Origin: Streptomyces sp. NBC_00425
Lineage (GTDB): Bacteria; Actinomycetota; Actinomycetes; Streptomycetales; Streptomycetaceae
Direction of reading: 5' to 3'
Length of the DNA stretch: 64,000 nt
Assembly: GCF_036030735.1 (NCBI RefSeq)
Contig: NZ_CP107928.1
Span: 6,572,001-6,636,000, forward strand
Shown here piece after piece: positions 56,503 to 64,000 of the stretch. The notes beneath the pieces are model-generated. The model saw nothing but the letters and a program-made list of their open reading frames with translations. It did no database searches and was not told the DNA's origin. Position 1 is the stretch's first letter. Every line of letters starts with the position of its first letter. The position numbers were made by a program, and so were the translations under genes.

Positions 56503-57519
56503 CTACAACCGGACCGTATGGCGCACGGGGAAAACGGCGAATCCCGTGCGGTGCGCCAGCGTCCCCCACAGCCCCCGCGGCAGGTACAGCGAGACCACGA
56601 TGGCCGCCGCGCCCACCACGATCAGGTACCAGACACCGCTCTGCGCGAAGTACTTGTCGAGGAGGAAGTATGCGATCGCGCCGACGACGGGGCCCTCGAT
56701 CGTGCCGATGCCGCCGATGATCACCATGAAGACCATCAGGGCCGAGTACTGCACCCCGAAGATCTGCGTCGGCGACGCCACCCCCAGACTGTTGACGCAG
56801 ATCACCGCACCGGCGGCGGCACATCCGGCAGCCGCCGTGATGTAGATGATCCGCTTGCCTCGCGTGACGTTCACGCCGAGGGAGCCGGCGGCGGTGTCGT
56901 CGTCGCGGATGGCCTGGAGGCTCAGGCCGAGGCGGCTGCGCAGGACGGCGTAGGTGCCGAGCACGGTCGCTGCCATGACGGCGAGCGCCAGCCAGTAGGT
57001 GAAGGCGCGTCGCAGCACCGGATCGGCGGTGACGTCCGAGAGGGTGCGTCCGCTCGCCGCGCCCAGGGAGTGGAAGCGGACCACGATCAGGCGGACGACC
57101 TCGGCGATCACCCAGGTGCCGACGGCGAAGTAGCCGCCGCGCAGCCGGAAGGCGAGGTACGACACCGGCCAGGCGAGCAGCGCCACCACGGCGGAGACGA
57201 CGAGCGTGCCCGCGTAGACGTTCACGCCGTGGTCGTTGACCACGAACAACAGGTAGGCGCCCAGGCCTATGAACGCCTGCTGGCCCATGGACATCATGCC
57301 CGCGTACCCCGCGAGCAGGTTCCACATCGAGGCCAGGGCCACCAGGTAGCAGAGCTTGACCAGTTGGGCCGTGACGCCCGATTCGACGACGTAGGGGAGG
57401 GCCGCCATCGTCACGAGGACGACGGCTGTTCCTGCCAGGCCCAGGGCGGTCGCTCGGCCACCCCGGTGTACGGCCGGCAGTGCGGTCGCCTCGGGGGCGG
57501 GGGCTGTCTGGACGGTCAT
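56503..57519 (-). CDS. livM: Branched-chain amino-acid-type ABC permease LivM
   Basis: A 338-aa permease with about 8-10 membrane helices; LAGYAGMMSMGQQAFIGLGAY near 70 and RSRLGLSLQAIRDDDTAAGSLGVNV near 210-235 (the EAA-like loop) are LivM signatures. It partners LivH to form the channel. Start ATG overlaps the livH stop. Last gene of the operon; a truncated recombinase lies 12 bp beyond its stop. Confidence 0.9.
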   Translation of the reverse strand: MTVQTAPAPEATALPAVHRGGRATALGLAGTAVVLVTMAALPYVVESGVTAQLVKLCYLVALASMWNLLAGYAGMMSMGQQAFIGLGAYLLFVVNDHGVNVYAGTLVVSAVVALLAWPVSYLAFRLRGGYFAVGTWVIAEVVRLIVVRFHSLGAASGRTLSDVTADPVLRRAFTYWLALAVMAATVLGTYAVLRSRLGLSLQAIRDDDTAAGSLGVNVTRGKRIIYITAAAGCAAAGAVICVNSLGVASPTQIFGVQYSALMVFMVIIGGIGTIEGPVVGAIAYFLLDKYFAQSGVWYLIVVGAAAIVVSLYLPRGLWGTLAHRTGFAVFPVRHTVRL

Positions 57520-58388
57520 GCGAGGACACTCCTGCCGAACAGGCCCTGCGGGCGGAACACCAGGACCAGGAGGAAGACCACGTGCCCCGCGAGCAGGGGA
57601 AGGTCCGGGGAGATCTGGGCGCCGACGGACTGGGCCACACCGAGCACCACGCCACCCGCGAGCGTGCCCCACAGCGAGCCGAGACCGCCGATGATGACCG
57701 TCTCGAAGGCGAACAGGACGGTGAGCTGACCCTCGAAGGGGGTGACTCCGCCCTGCCGCATCGTGTAGAGGACACCGGCCAGGGCCACCGTCGCGAAGGC
57801 GATGACCGAGGTCAGGGCGTACACGCGGCGGTTGTCGACGCCCATCAGGCGGACCACCGCGCGGTCGTCGGACGTGGCCCGGACGATACGGCCGGGCTGC
57901 GTGCGGAAGAGGAAGAGGTGGAGGGAGACGAGGACCGCCACCGCCGCCGCTACCGTGATCAGGGGGAACCAGCCGACGGCCAGGCCGCCGCCCAGGTCGA
58001 TGCTCGCGGTGCCGAGCGAGCCGATGGGCAGGGGCTGTGCGTCGCTGCTGAACAACTGGACCAGTACGTTCGGGATGATGACCGAGATGCCGAACGTGAC
58101 CAGCATCGGGGCGAGTTCGCCGATGCCCATCGCCCGGTCCAGCATGGAGCGTTGGACCAGGTAGCCGAGCCCGCCCACCGCGACCATCGACACGACGATG
58201 GTGACGGGGACGGGGACGCCGTAGTGCGCCGCGGTCACCGAGGCCACGTAACCGCCGAGGATCATCAGGTCCCCGTGGGCGAGGTTGGCGATCCGCATCA
58301 CACCGAAGACGAGGGACAGGCCCGCGGCGGCCATGGCGAAGATGCCGCCGAGCAGGACGCCCTGCAGGATTGCGTTGAGCCAGGTCAT
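57516..58388 (-). CDS. livH: Branched-chain amino-acid-type ABC permease LivH
   Basis: A 290-aa permease: N-terminal ILQGVLLGGIFAMAAAGLSLVFGVMRIANLAHGDLMILGGY is the LivH signature, with the RATSDDRAVVRLMGVDNRRVY loop near 195. Overlaps both neighbouring genes by 4 bp. Forms the membrane channel with LivM. Confidence 0.9.
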   Translation of the reverse strand: MTWLNAILQGVLLGGIFAMAAAGLSLVFGVMRIANLAHGDLMILGGYVASVTAAHYGVPVPVTIVVSMVAVGGLGYLVQRSMLDRAMGIGELAPMLVTFGISVIIPNVLVQLFSSDAQPLPIGSLGTASIDLGGGLAVGWFPLITVAAAVAVLVSLHLFLFRTQPGRIVRATSDDRAVVRLMGVDNRRVYALTSVIAFATVALAGVLYTMRQGGVTPFEGQLTVLFAFETVIIGGLGSLWGTLAGGVVLGVAQSVGAQISPDLPLLAGHVVFLLVLVFRPQGLFGRSVLA

Positions 58389-59113
58389 GGGGTCTTCACC
58401 TCCGGGAAGGCGCCGGTGCCGAAGTACGCGGCGGTCACCTGGTCGCGGGTGAGTCCGGTCGCCGTGCCGGTCAGCGCGATCCGGCCCTCCAGGACACACG
58501 CGATGCGGTCCGCCACGGCGAACGTGCGGTTCAGGTCCTGTTCGACCAGGATCACGGTCGCGCCCTCGGCACGGATACCGGGCAGCGCCGTGTAGAGCTG
58601 GTCCACGACGAGCGGGGCGAGGCCCAGGGAGACCTCGTCGAGGAGCAGCAGACGCGGATTGCCCATCAGCGCGCGGCCGATGGCGACGGCCTGCTGCTCA
58701 CCGCCGGAGAGCCGGGCCGCCTTGCGGGTACGGCGGTCGGCGACGAGCGGCATCGTCTCGTACACCTTGGCCAGGTTCCAGGGGCCCTTGCGCCCGGTGG
58801 CGGCGCCCACCTGGAGGTTCTCCTCGACGGTGAGCGACGGGAAGAGCCGACGGCCCTCCGGGACCAGGCAGACGCCCTTGCGGGCCCGGCGGATGTCCGG
58901 CTCGGCGGTGACGTCCTCACCGGCCAGGCCGATCGTGCCGCGGAAGGGCTTCAGGGCTCCCGCGATGGTTTTCAACAGGGTGGATTTTCCCGCTCCGTTG
59001 GCGCCGACGAGGGCGAGCAGCTCACCCTCGGCCACGTCGAGGTCGATGCCGAACAAGGCCTGGAAGTCGCCGTATCCGGCGTCGACGGAGTCGACTCGCA
59101 GAAGCGTGCTCAT
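58385..59113 (-). CDS. livF: ABC transporter ATPase LivF
   Basis: A 242-aa ATPase: Walker A GANGAGKST (38-46), VPEGRRLFPSLTVEENL typical of LivF, signature LSGGEQQ, Walker B LLLLDE and the H-loop region as VEQD (LivF usually has Gln-Asp). Coupled to livG and livH by 4-bp overlaps. Confidence 0.9.
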   Translation of the reverse strand: MSTLLRVDSVDAGYGDFQALFGIDLDVAEGELLALVGANGAGKSTLLKTIAGALKPFRGTIGLAGEDVTAEPDIRRARKGVCLVPEGRRLFPSLTVEENLQVGAATGRKGPWNLAKVYETMPLVADRRTRKAARLSGGEQQAVAIGRALMGNPRLLLLDEVSLGLAPLVVDQLYTALPGIRAEGATVILVEQDLNRTFAVADRIACVLEGRIALTGTATGLTRDQVTAAYFGTGAFPEVKTP

Positions 59114-59838
59114 GCCGCCGTACCTCCCAGGTAGACCTCCGCGACCTCGTCGCTGGCCAGTACCTCGTGCGGGTCGCCGTCGACGCGGATCTGCCCGTAG
59201 GCGAGGCAGACCAGCCGGTCGACGACCTGGACCAGGGCCTTGACGACATGCTCGATCCACAGGATCGTCACGCCGGACTCCTTCAGGGACAGCACGGTGG
59301 CGACGAGTTCCTCCGCCTCGGCCTCGGTGAGGCCGCCCGCGATCTCGTCGAGGAGCAGCAGGTCGGGACCGGTGGCCAGCGCCCGTGCCAGCTCCAGCCG
59401 TTTGCGGCCGAGCAGGGGCAGGGAGCCGGCGGGCTTGTTGGCGAGGTGGAGCAGCCCGGCGGTCTCCAGCGCGCGCAGGGCCTGCTCGCGGGCGGGGCCG
59501 CCCCGCAGCCGGGCCCCCCGCTCGGCGCCGACCAGTGCGTTCTCGAACACGGTCAGGTCGCCGAAGGGGCGCGGTATCTGGAAGGAGCGGCCGACGCCGA
59601 GCCGGCATCGCTGCGCCGCGGAGGTGCGGGTGACATCGCGGCCCGCGAGCCGCACGCAGCCGGCGGTCGCGCGCTCGACGCCCGAGATCGCGCTGAGCAG
59701 GGTGGACTTGCCCGCGCCGTTCGGGCCGACGATGCCGACCGCCTGCCCGCGGGGGACGGTCAGCTCGACGTCCTCCAGGACCCGCAACTCGCCGAAGTGC
59801 ACGGCGAGATGGTCCACTTCGAGGAGTGGAGCGGTCAC
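59110..59838 (-). CDS. livG: ABC transporter ATPase LivG
   Basis: A 242-aa ATPase: Walker A GPNGAGKST (38-46), GVGRSFQIPRPFGDLTVFEN typical of LivG, Walker B LLLLDEIAGGLTEAE and IEHVV H-loop. The usual LSGGQ signature reads LPLLGRKRLELA, a divergence sometimes seen in this subfamily. GTG start overlapping the binding-protein stop. Confidence 0.88.
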   Translation of the reverse strand: MTAPLLEVDHLAVHFGELRVLEDVELTVPRGQAVGIVGPNGAGKSTLLSAISGVERATAGCVRLAGRDVTRTSAAQRCRLGVGRSFQIPRPFGDLTVFENALVGAERGARLRGGPAREQALRALETAGLLHLANKPAGSLPLLGRKRLELARALATGPDLLLLDEIAGGLTEAEAEELVATVLSLKESGVTILWIEHVVKALVQVVDRLVCLAYGQIRVDGDPHEVLASDEVAEVYLGGTAA

Positions 59839-61157
59839 AGTTCCGCCGCCTTCGCGTCGGTCTTGACCATCGGCATCAAGCTGTTGCTGACGACCTTCAG
59901 TTCGAACGCGTCACCGCTCCCCTTGATCCACTGGGTGCCGACCATGGGGATGGTGGCGACGTTCTTGACCGGGTTGGCCGGACCGCCGCCGGTCCAGGAG
60001 AGGTGGCCGAGGACGGTGTCGAGGCTGGTCTTCGCGATCTGGGCGGCGACGGCCTCGCGGTCCTTGGGGTTCGTGTTGCGCAGGACGTGGTTGGCCACCT
60101 CGAACAGCGCGTGGTTGGGGCCGAGGCCCTGGTTCCACGTCCGGCCCTTCGCCAGCGGGGACTTCTCGTAGTCGTCGGCGAGTGCGGTGGCGGTCTGACC
60201 GGTGATCGTGGAGGTGAAGGGGAACTGCGGCACCCACCAGCTCGCCGTGCACAGCCCGTTGCCGAGGTTGTTCGGCAGGGAGGCCACCGTCGACTCGAAG
60301 AGGATGGCCTTGGAGATGGTGGCGACCTTGGGCTTGAAGTTCTGCTGTGCGGCCTGCGTCCAGAACGTCGAGAAGTCGGGCGGCGAGGGCACGCCGGCGA
60401 GGATCTCGACGCCCTCCTTCTTGAAGTTCGCGATGATCGACGAGAAGTCCTTGGTGCCGGGCTCGTAGGAACCCGGGTCGACGAACGTGAAGCCCTTGGT
60501 CGAGGGCTGCGAGCGGTATCCGGTGGTCTTGTCCCGGAAGGCGTTGCCGTCGGAGTCGTTCGGCCACAGCACGCCGACCTTCTTGTTGGTGTCGTGCTGC
60601 CGCCACATGTCGCTCTCGACCCTGGCCAGGTGCTCGATGCCGTCGAAGAAGTGGAACGTGTACGTGAAGGTCTTCTTCGGCGTGCCGCCGCGCCCGAAGA
60701 ACCAGGCCTGCCAGGGCTCGATGGTCGAGACGCAGGGCACGCCCTCGCTCTCGCACTTGGCCGCCACCGGGTGGATCGTGTCCGGCGTCGCGGTGACGAG
60801 GACGAGGTCGACCTGCTGCTGGGAGATCAGCTCGTCCGCGATGGTGGCCGCCTGCTGCGGGTCCGATCCCGTGTCGCGGTCCAGGATCTTCACGTCGTAC
60901 TTCTTGCCGTCGTGCGTGATCCCCTTGGCGAAGAAGGCACGCACCTGCTCGAGAATGTAGGCGTCGGACTCGGCGAAGGCCGCGTAGGCGCCGGTGCGCG
61001 GGCTGACGTAACCGATCTTGATGGTGTCGCCGGTCGGACTGCCCGAGCCCTTGAGGCCGGAGGAACAGGCGGAAAGGATCGGGGAGGCCGCCACAGCGGA
61101 GACTCCGAGGCCTCTGAGGACGGTGCGGCGGGAGGGCTTGATCGCGGGGTGTTCCAT
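59835..61157 (-). CDS. ABC transporter substrate-binding lipoprotein (LivK-type)
   Basis: A 440-aa protein. The N-terminus has a twin-arginine motif (RRTVLRG) and a lipobox (LSAC, about residues 28-31), so it is exported folded and lipid-anchored. IKIGYVSPRTGAYAAFAESDAYI and WPNDSDGNAFRD fit the periplasmic-binding-protein type 1/Leu-Ile-Val family; the ligand could be a branched-chain amino acid, amide or aromatic. First gene of the liv-type operon. The 61158-61388 gap upstream has a CCGTGCC/GGGCACGG hairpin but no gene. Confidence 0.85.
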   Translation of the reverse strand: MEHPAIKPSRRTVLRGLGVSAVAASPILSACSSGLKGSGSPTGDTIKIGYVSPRTGAYAAFAESDAYILEQVRAFFAKGITHDGKKYDVKILDRDTGSDPQQAATIADELISQQQVDLVLVTATPDTIHPVAAKCESEGVPCVSTIEPWQAWFFGRGGTPKKTFTYTFHFFDGIEHLARVESDMWRQHDTNKKVGVLWPNDSDGNAFRDKTTGYRSQPSTKGFTFVDPGSYEPGTKDFSSIIANFKKEGVEILAGVPSPPDFSTFWTQAAQQNFKPKVATISKAILFESTVASLPNNLGNGLCTASWWVPQFPFTSTITGQTATALADDYEKSPLAKGRTWNQGLGPNHALFEVANHVLRNTNPKDREAVAAQIAKTSLDTVLGHLSWTGGGPANPVKNVATIPMVGTQWIKGSGDAFELKVVSNSLMPMVKTDAKAAEL

Positions 61158-61388
61158 GGCGGGCTCCGGAGGGCCTTGAGCCGCAGGTCGCGGGCTGCGG
61201 CGAGTGGAGGAAGTGGCCGCGAACGTAGGCCCGCCGTCCGTGCCTGGACAGGGCACGGATTCGATATGCGAGACGGGTGGGCCGTCGGTGACCCTAATGA
61301 AACATCGGCTGTACGCAGGGGGCGTAGAGGAGTTGCTGCACGTCCGTAACCGGACGGGCGGGACGCCTGGGGTCGGTGCCCGCGCTGG

Positions 61389-62054
61389 TCAGGGCGTCGC
61401 GCGGATCCGTTCGCGCAGGTCCCTGGTGTACGCGTGGAACACGCCCACCAGGTCGACCTGGCCGGGATCGGCCAGCCACTGGTTCTCCAGGCCCTCCATG
61501 ACAGCGACGATCTGCGTGGCCAGCAGGCCGCAGTCGAGGTCCCCGCGCAGCTCACCGTCGGCGATGCCCGCCTCCAGGGCCGTACGCACCAGCGTCCGCG
61601 CCTCCGTGAAGTGCCGTCTGCCGTGCTCGGCCGCGGGGTGGTCGCCGCCCGCCGATTCGGCGGCCAGGACGTGGGAGAGCTGTACGAGCCCGGAACGCTC
61701 GGCGTTGCGCACCACGAGCCGGTCCAGCATGTCGAGCACCTGCAGGCCGCGCAGGGTGAAGATGTCGTCCACCCCCATGCCGTACCGGTCGCGCAGATCC
61801 CGCTCGGCCAGTACGGCCGCGAGCAGTGCCTGCTTGCTGGGGAAGTGGTGGAGCAGGCCGGGCTTGGACATGCCCGTCCGGCCGGCGATGTCCTGGAGGG
61901 ACGCGCCCCAGTAGCCTCGGGCGGCGAACTCCTCCGTCGCGATGTCGAGGATCCGCCGCTTGGCCGCGTCGCCCCGTGCGTACGTACTCGCCCTGCCGCC
62001 GGTCCTCGCGCTCTCGCCTGTTCTCGCGCTGTTGTCGTCCGCCACCCGGCTCAC
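61389..62054 (-). CDS. TetR-family transcriptional regulator
   Basis: A 221-aa protein: TetR HTH (AKRRILDIATEEFAARGYWGASLQDIAGRTGMSKPGLLHHFPSKQALLAAVL, about 27-80) and a helical C-terminal ligand domain. GTG 62054 or GTG 62045 are possible starts; no strong ribosome site. Divergent from the MFS gene with a TetR-type palindrome between; it may also affect the liv operon. Confidence 0.82.
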   Translation of the reverse strand: MSRVADDNSARTGESARTGGRASTYARGDAAKRRILDIATEEFAARGYWGASLQDIAGRTGMSKPGLLHHFPSKQALLAAVLAERDLRDRYGMGVDDIFTLRGLQVLDMLDRLVVRNAERSGLVQLSHVLAAESAGGDHPAAEHGRRHFTEARTLVRTALEAGIADGELRGDLDCGLLATQIVAVMEGLENQWLADPGQVDLVGVFHAYTRDLRERIRATP

Positions 62055-62086
62055 TCTAGTGCGGCGGAAAAAATCATGGAACGAAA

Positions 62087-62104
62087 ACCTACCGACCGAT
62101 AGGT
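62087..62104. promoter_or_regulatory. TetR operator candidate
   Basis: ACCTA-N8-TAGGT, an 18-bp interrupted palindrome in the gap between the divergent TetR and MFS genes. Confidence 0.6.
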
Positions 62105-62246
62105 AGCGATTGTAGAGTGCGGTCCCACCGGCGCGGCGAAGCCGTCCGCCCGGGCCCCGGGGGAACGAGTCCCAGCTCCCTTCCGCGTCTCTTGTGACCC
62201 TCTCGCTCGCTTTCTTCCGCTCTCTTCCGCGCTCTGGGAGATCCCC

Positions 62247-63527
62247 ATGTCCGAAAGCACCACCGACGCTCCTCCCGCCTCCGCCGGTACGGCCACCCCG
62301 GCCGTCACCGCCCGCGTCGGCGCCGGATTTATCTCGCTCTACGCACTCGCCTACTTCGGTATCTGGCTGGCGGTCCTCGCACCGGCCGTGGTGACCCTGC
62401 AGCTCAAGGTGTTGCGTCTGTACCCCGACGACGCCACCTCGGTGATCGGTGTCGTCAGCGGCGTGGGCGCGTTGTTCGCCCTCATCGGCAACCCGTGGGC
62501 CGGGAAGCTGTCGGACCGGTGCATGTCGCGCTTCGGCATGCGCCGGCCGTTCATCCTCGGCGGCATGGTGGGCGGCACCCTGGGCACCGCGGTCATCGTC
62601 TACGCGCCCAACATGGGCATGCTCATCGTGGGGTGCTCGCTGGTCCAGCTGTCCTACAACACCGCGCTGGCCGGCATCGTGGCAGTGGTTCCGGACCAGG
62701 TGCCCGAGGACCAGCGCGGCAAGTTCTCCGGCCTGCTCGGACTGTGCCAGTTCCTGGCGCTCGGCGTCGCCGCCTACGTGGTGGACCTCGTCGCCGGGAA
62801 CATGACGCTGATGTTCGGCGTACCGGCCCTGTTCGGCCTGCTGGCCGTCGTGCCGCTGCTGGTGGTGCTGCGGGACAGGGTGCGCACCGAGAAGCCGTCC
62901 ACGCCGTACGGGGTCAAGGAGTTCCTCGCCAGTTTCTGGGTCAACCCGGTCGCGCAGCCGAGCTACGCCTGGGCCTGGCTGAGCCGCTTCCTCCTCGTAC
63001 TCGGCTGGGCGACCCTCATGACGTACCAGGCCTTCCTGCTGATCGACCGGTTCGGCTACACGCCGGACGACGTCGGTGGTCAGGTCGGGGTCGTCCTGTC
63101 GGTGATGGTCGTCGGCATCCTGGCCGGTTCCGGTGGTGGCGGCTGGCTGTCGGACAAGCTCGGCCGGCGCAAGCTCTTCGTCGGGCTCGCGGGTGTCATC
63201 GCCGCGATCGGTCTGCCCACCGTCGCCGTCGCGCACAGCATGACCCTGCTGCTGGCCGGGGTGGCCGTCGTGGGTCTCGGTATCGGCGTCCACATGTCGG
63301 TCGACCTCGCGCTCGTGCTCGACGTCCTGCCGGACAAGACCAACGTGGCCAGGGACCTGGGCGTGTTCAACATCGCCAACGCGCTTCCGCAGTCCGTCGC
63401 CCCGGCGATCGCGCCGGTCTTCCTGGCCTTCGGGGCAGGGCAGAACTACACCGCCCTGTTCCTGGCCGCCGCGGGCTTCGCGGTGCTCGGCGCCCTGGCC
63501 GTCCGGCCGGTGCGAGGAGCGCGCTGA
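62247..63527 (+). CDS. MFS transporter
   Basis: A 426-aa transporter with about 12 membrane segments; KLSDRCMSRFGMRRPF near 90 and GWLSDKLGRRKLF near 295 are the MFS loop 2-3 and loop 8-9 motifs. The first motif (SDR...GRRRP-like) and the GH3 glucosidase downstream suggest sugar or glycoside uptake. ATG start, 192 bp from the divergent TetR start. Likely co-expressed with the glucosidase 170 bp downstream. Confidence 0.85.
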   Translation: MSESTTDAPPASAGTATPAVTARVGAGFISLYALAYFGIWLAVLAPAVVTLQLKVLRLYPDDATSVIGVVSGVGALFALIGNPWAGKLSDRCMSRFGMRRPFILGGMVGGTLGTAVIVYAPNMGMLIVGCSLVQLSYNTALAGIVAVVPDQVPEDQRGKFSGLLGLCQFLALGVAAYVVDLVAGNMTLMFGVPALFGLLAVVPLLVVLRDRVRTEKPSTPYGVKEFLASFWVNPVAQPSYAWAWLSRFLLVLGWATLMTYQAFLLIDRFGYTPDDVGGQVGVVLSVMVVGILAGSGGGGWLSDKLGRRKLFVGLAGVIAAIGLPTVAVAHSMTLLLAGVAVVGLGIGVHMSVDLALVLDVLPDKTNVARDLGVFNIANALPQSVAPAIAPVFLAFGAGQNYTALFLAAAGFAVLGALAVRPVRGAR

Positions 63528-63698
63528 GCGTCCCCGGACATCACGGTGTCGACACGCGGGCCGGTGGGGGCCGTCCGTGTGTCGACGCCTTCTCCTGCCC
63601 GTGGTGGGCGCGCCAACCGCACCGGCCGCGGGCCCGAACGGGGGCGGGGCGCACCTGGACGCCCCGCCACCGCCGACCCGAACGAAGGAGCACCGGCC

Positions 63699-64000
63699 AT
63701 GACCGACGGCACCCCGGTGACGAGCCACACCGTGAACGGGACGACCCCGCGGGCGGATCACAGCCGCCGGGACACGATCCCGGCGACCGCGGCGACCGCG
63801 GCGGACGATGACGAACTGCGCGCATGGGTGGTCGAGGGCGCTCTGGCCCGTATGGACCTCGACACCAAGGCCCGGCTGATCGCGGGCCAGGACATGTGGT
63901 CGTTGCCCGCCGTGCCCGCCGTCGGCCTGCGGTCCGTGGTCATGTCCGACGGACCCATCGGAGTGCGGGGAACCCGGTGGTCCCCGGACGACCCCTCGGT
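63699..64000 (+). CDS. GH3-family beta-glucosidase, N-terminal part
   Basis: The first 100 residues of a protein cut by the window edge. LDLDTKARLIAGQDMWSLPAVPAVGLRSVVMSDGPIGVRGTRW-type sequence (here MDLDTKARLIAGQDMWSLP) is the N-terminal substrate-region pattern of family 3 beta-glucosidases, which hydrolyse terminal beta-glucosides. ATG with AAGGAG upstream. No signal peptide, so intracellular, matching uptake by the MFS transporter. Confidence 0.75.
   Translation, partial: MTDGTPVTSHTVNGTTPRADHSRRDTIPATAATAADDDELRAWVVEGALARMDLDTKARLIAGQDMWSLPAVPAVGLRSVVMSDGPIGVRGTRWSPDDPS

Overview
The window is high-GC actinomycete DNA, most likely a Streptomyces chromosome. GTG and TTG starts are common, neighbouring genes often overlap by 4 bp, third codon positions are strongly GC-biased, and the transporters and regulators are of streptomycete type. 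About half of it (roughly 10.0-44.4 kb) is a siphovirus-type prophage. To its right lies a patchwork of integration scars and gene remnants (about 44.4-56.5 kb), followed by ordinary chromosome.

0-10 kb, host-like: an unknown protein; an APC amino-acid/amine permease translationally coupled to a glutamine-synthetase-like ligase (a probable amine uptake and gamma-glutamylation pair); an Fe(II)/2-oxoglutarate oxygenase; and a glycan cluster (GT2 glycosyltransferase, UDP-sugar dehydrogenase, an unknown 458-aa protein, GT4 glycosyltransferase).

10-28 kb, prophage late region: two DUF6093-like connector proteins, an HK97-gp10-like protein, a tail terminator, the major tail protein, tail chaperones G and G-T joined by a -1 frameshift at GGGAAAA, a 1600-aa tape measure, distal and minor tail proteins and a 1049-aa fibre. 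Then come a cargo gene fusing an HNH-like domain to an ABC-type ATPase, a coiled-coil membrane protein, an endolysin and a holin. No terminase, portal, protease or capsid gene is present, and the phage part begins exactly at the head-tail connectors.

28-44.4 kb, prophage early region, almost all on the plus strand: a double-HTH protein, a Sak4-like recombinase ATPase, a Cas4-like nuclease, a replication initiator with five inverted repeats inside its gene (a probable origin), a C5 cytosine methyltransferase, a WhiB-like protein, a RusA-type resolvase fusion, an N6-methylase-like protein, a 9-cysteine microprotein and many small unknowns. Three repeated elements tie it together: promoter boxes with GCATATAGAATAGAA, a Shine-Dalgarno cassette GACCTCTTGGAG, and strong intergenic hairpins. 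No integrase gene is seen.

44.4-56.5 kb, scarred island: three copies (46.1, 47.5, 51.3 kb) of the 3' half of a CAT-anticodon tRNA, each preceded by a similar stretch that looks like the end of an integrase gene. Among them are a VapBC toxin-antitoxin pair, an NCS1 nucleobase permease and fragments of a hydrolase, a discoidin domain, a flavin monooxygenase, an IS5 transposase and a serine recombinase. A small regulator/reductase group (MerR, NmrA-like, SnoaL-like, TetR) is intact.

56.5-64 kb, chromosome: a complete branched-chain amino-acid-type ABC transporter operon (binding protein, two ATPases, two permeases), a TetR regulator divergent from an MFS sugar-type transporter, and the start of a GH3 beta-glucosidase that runs off the window.
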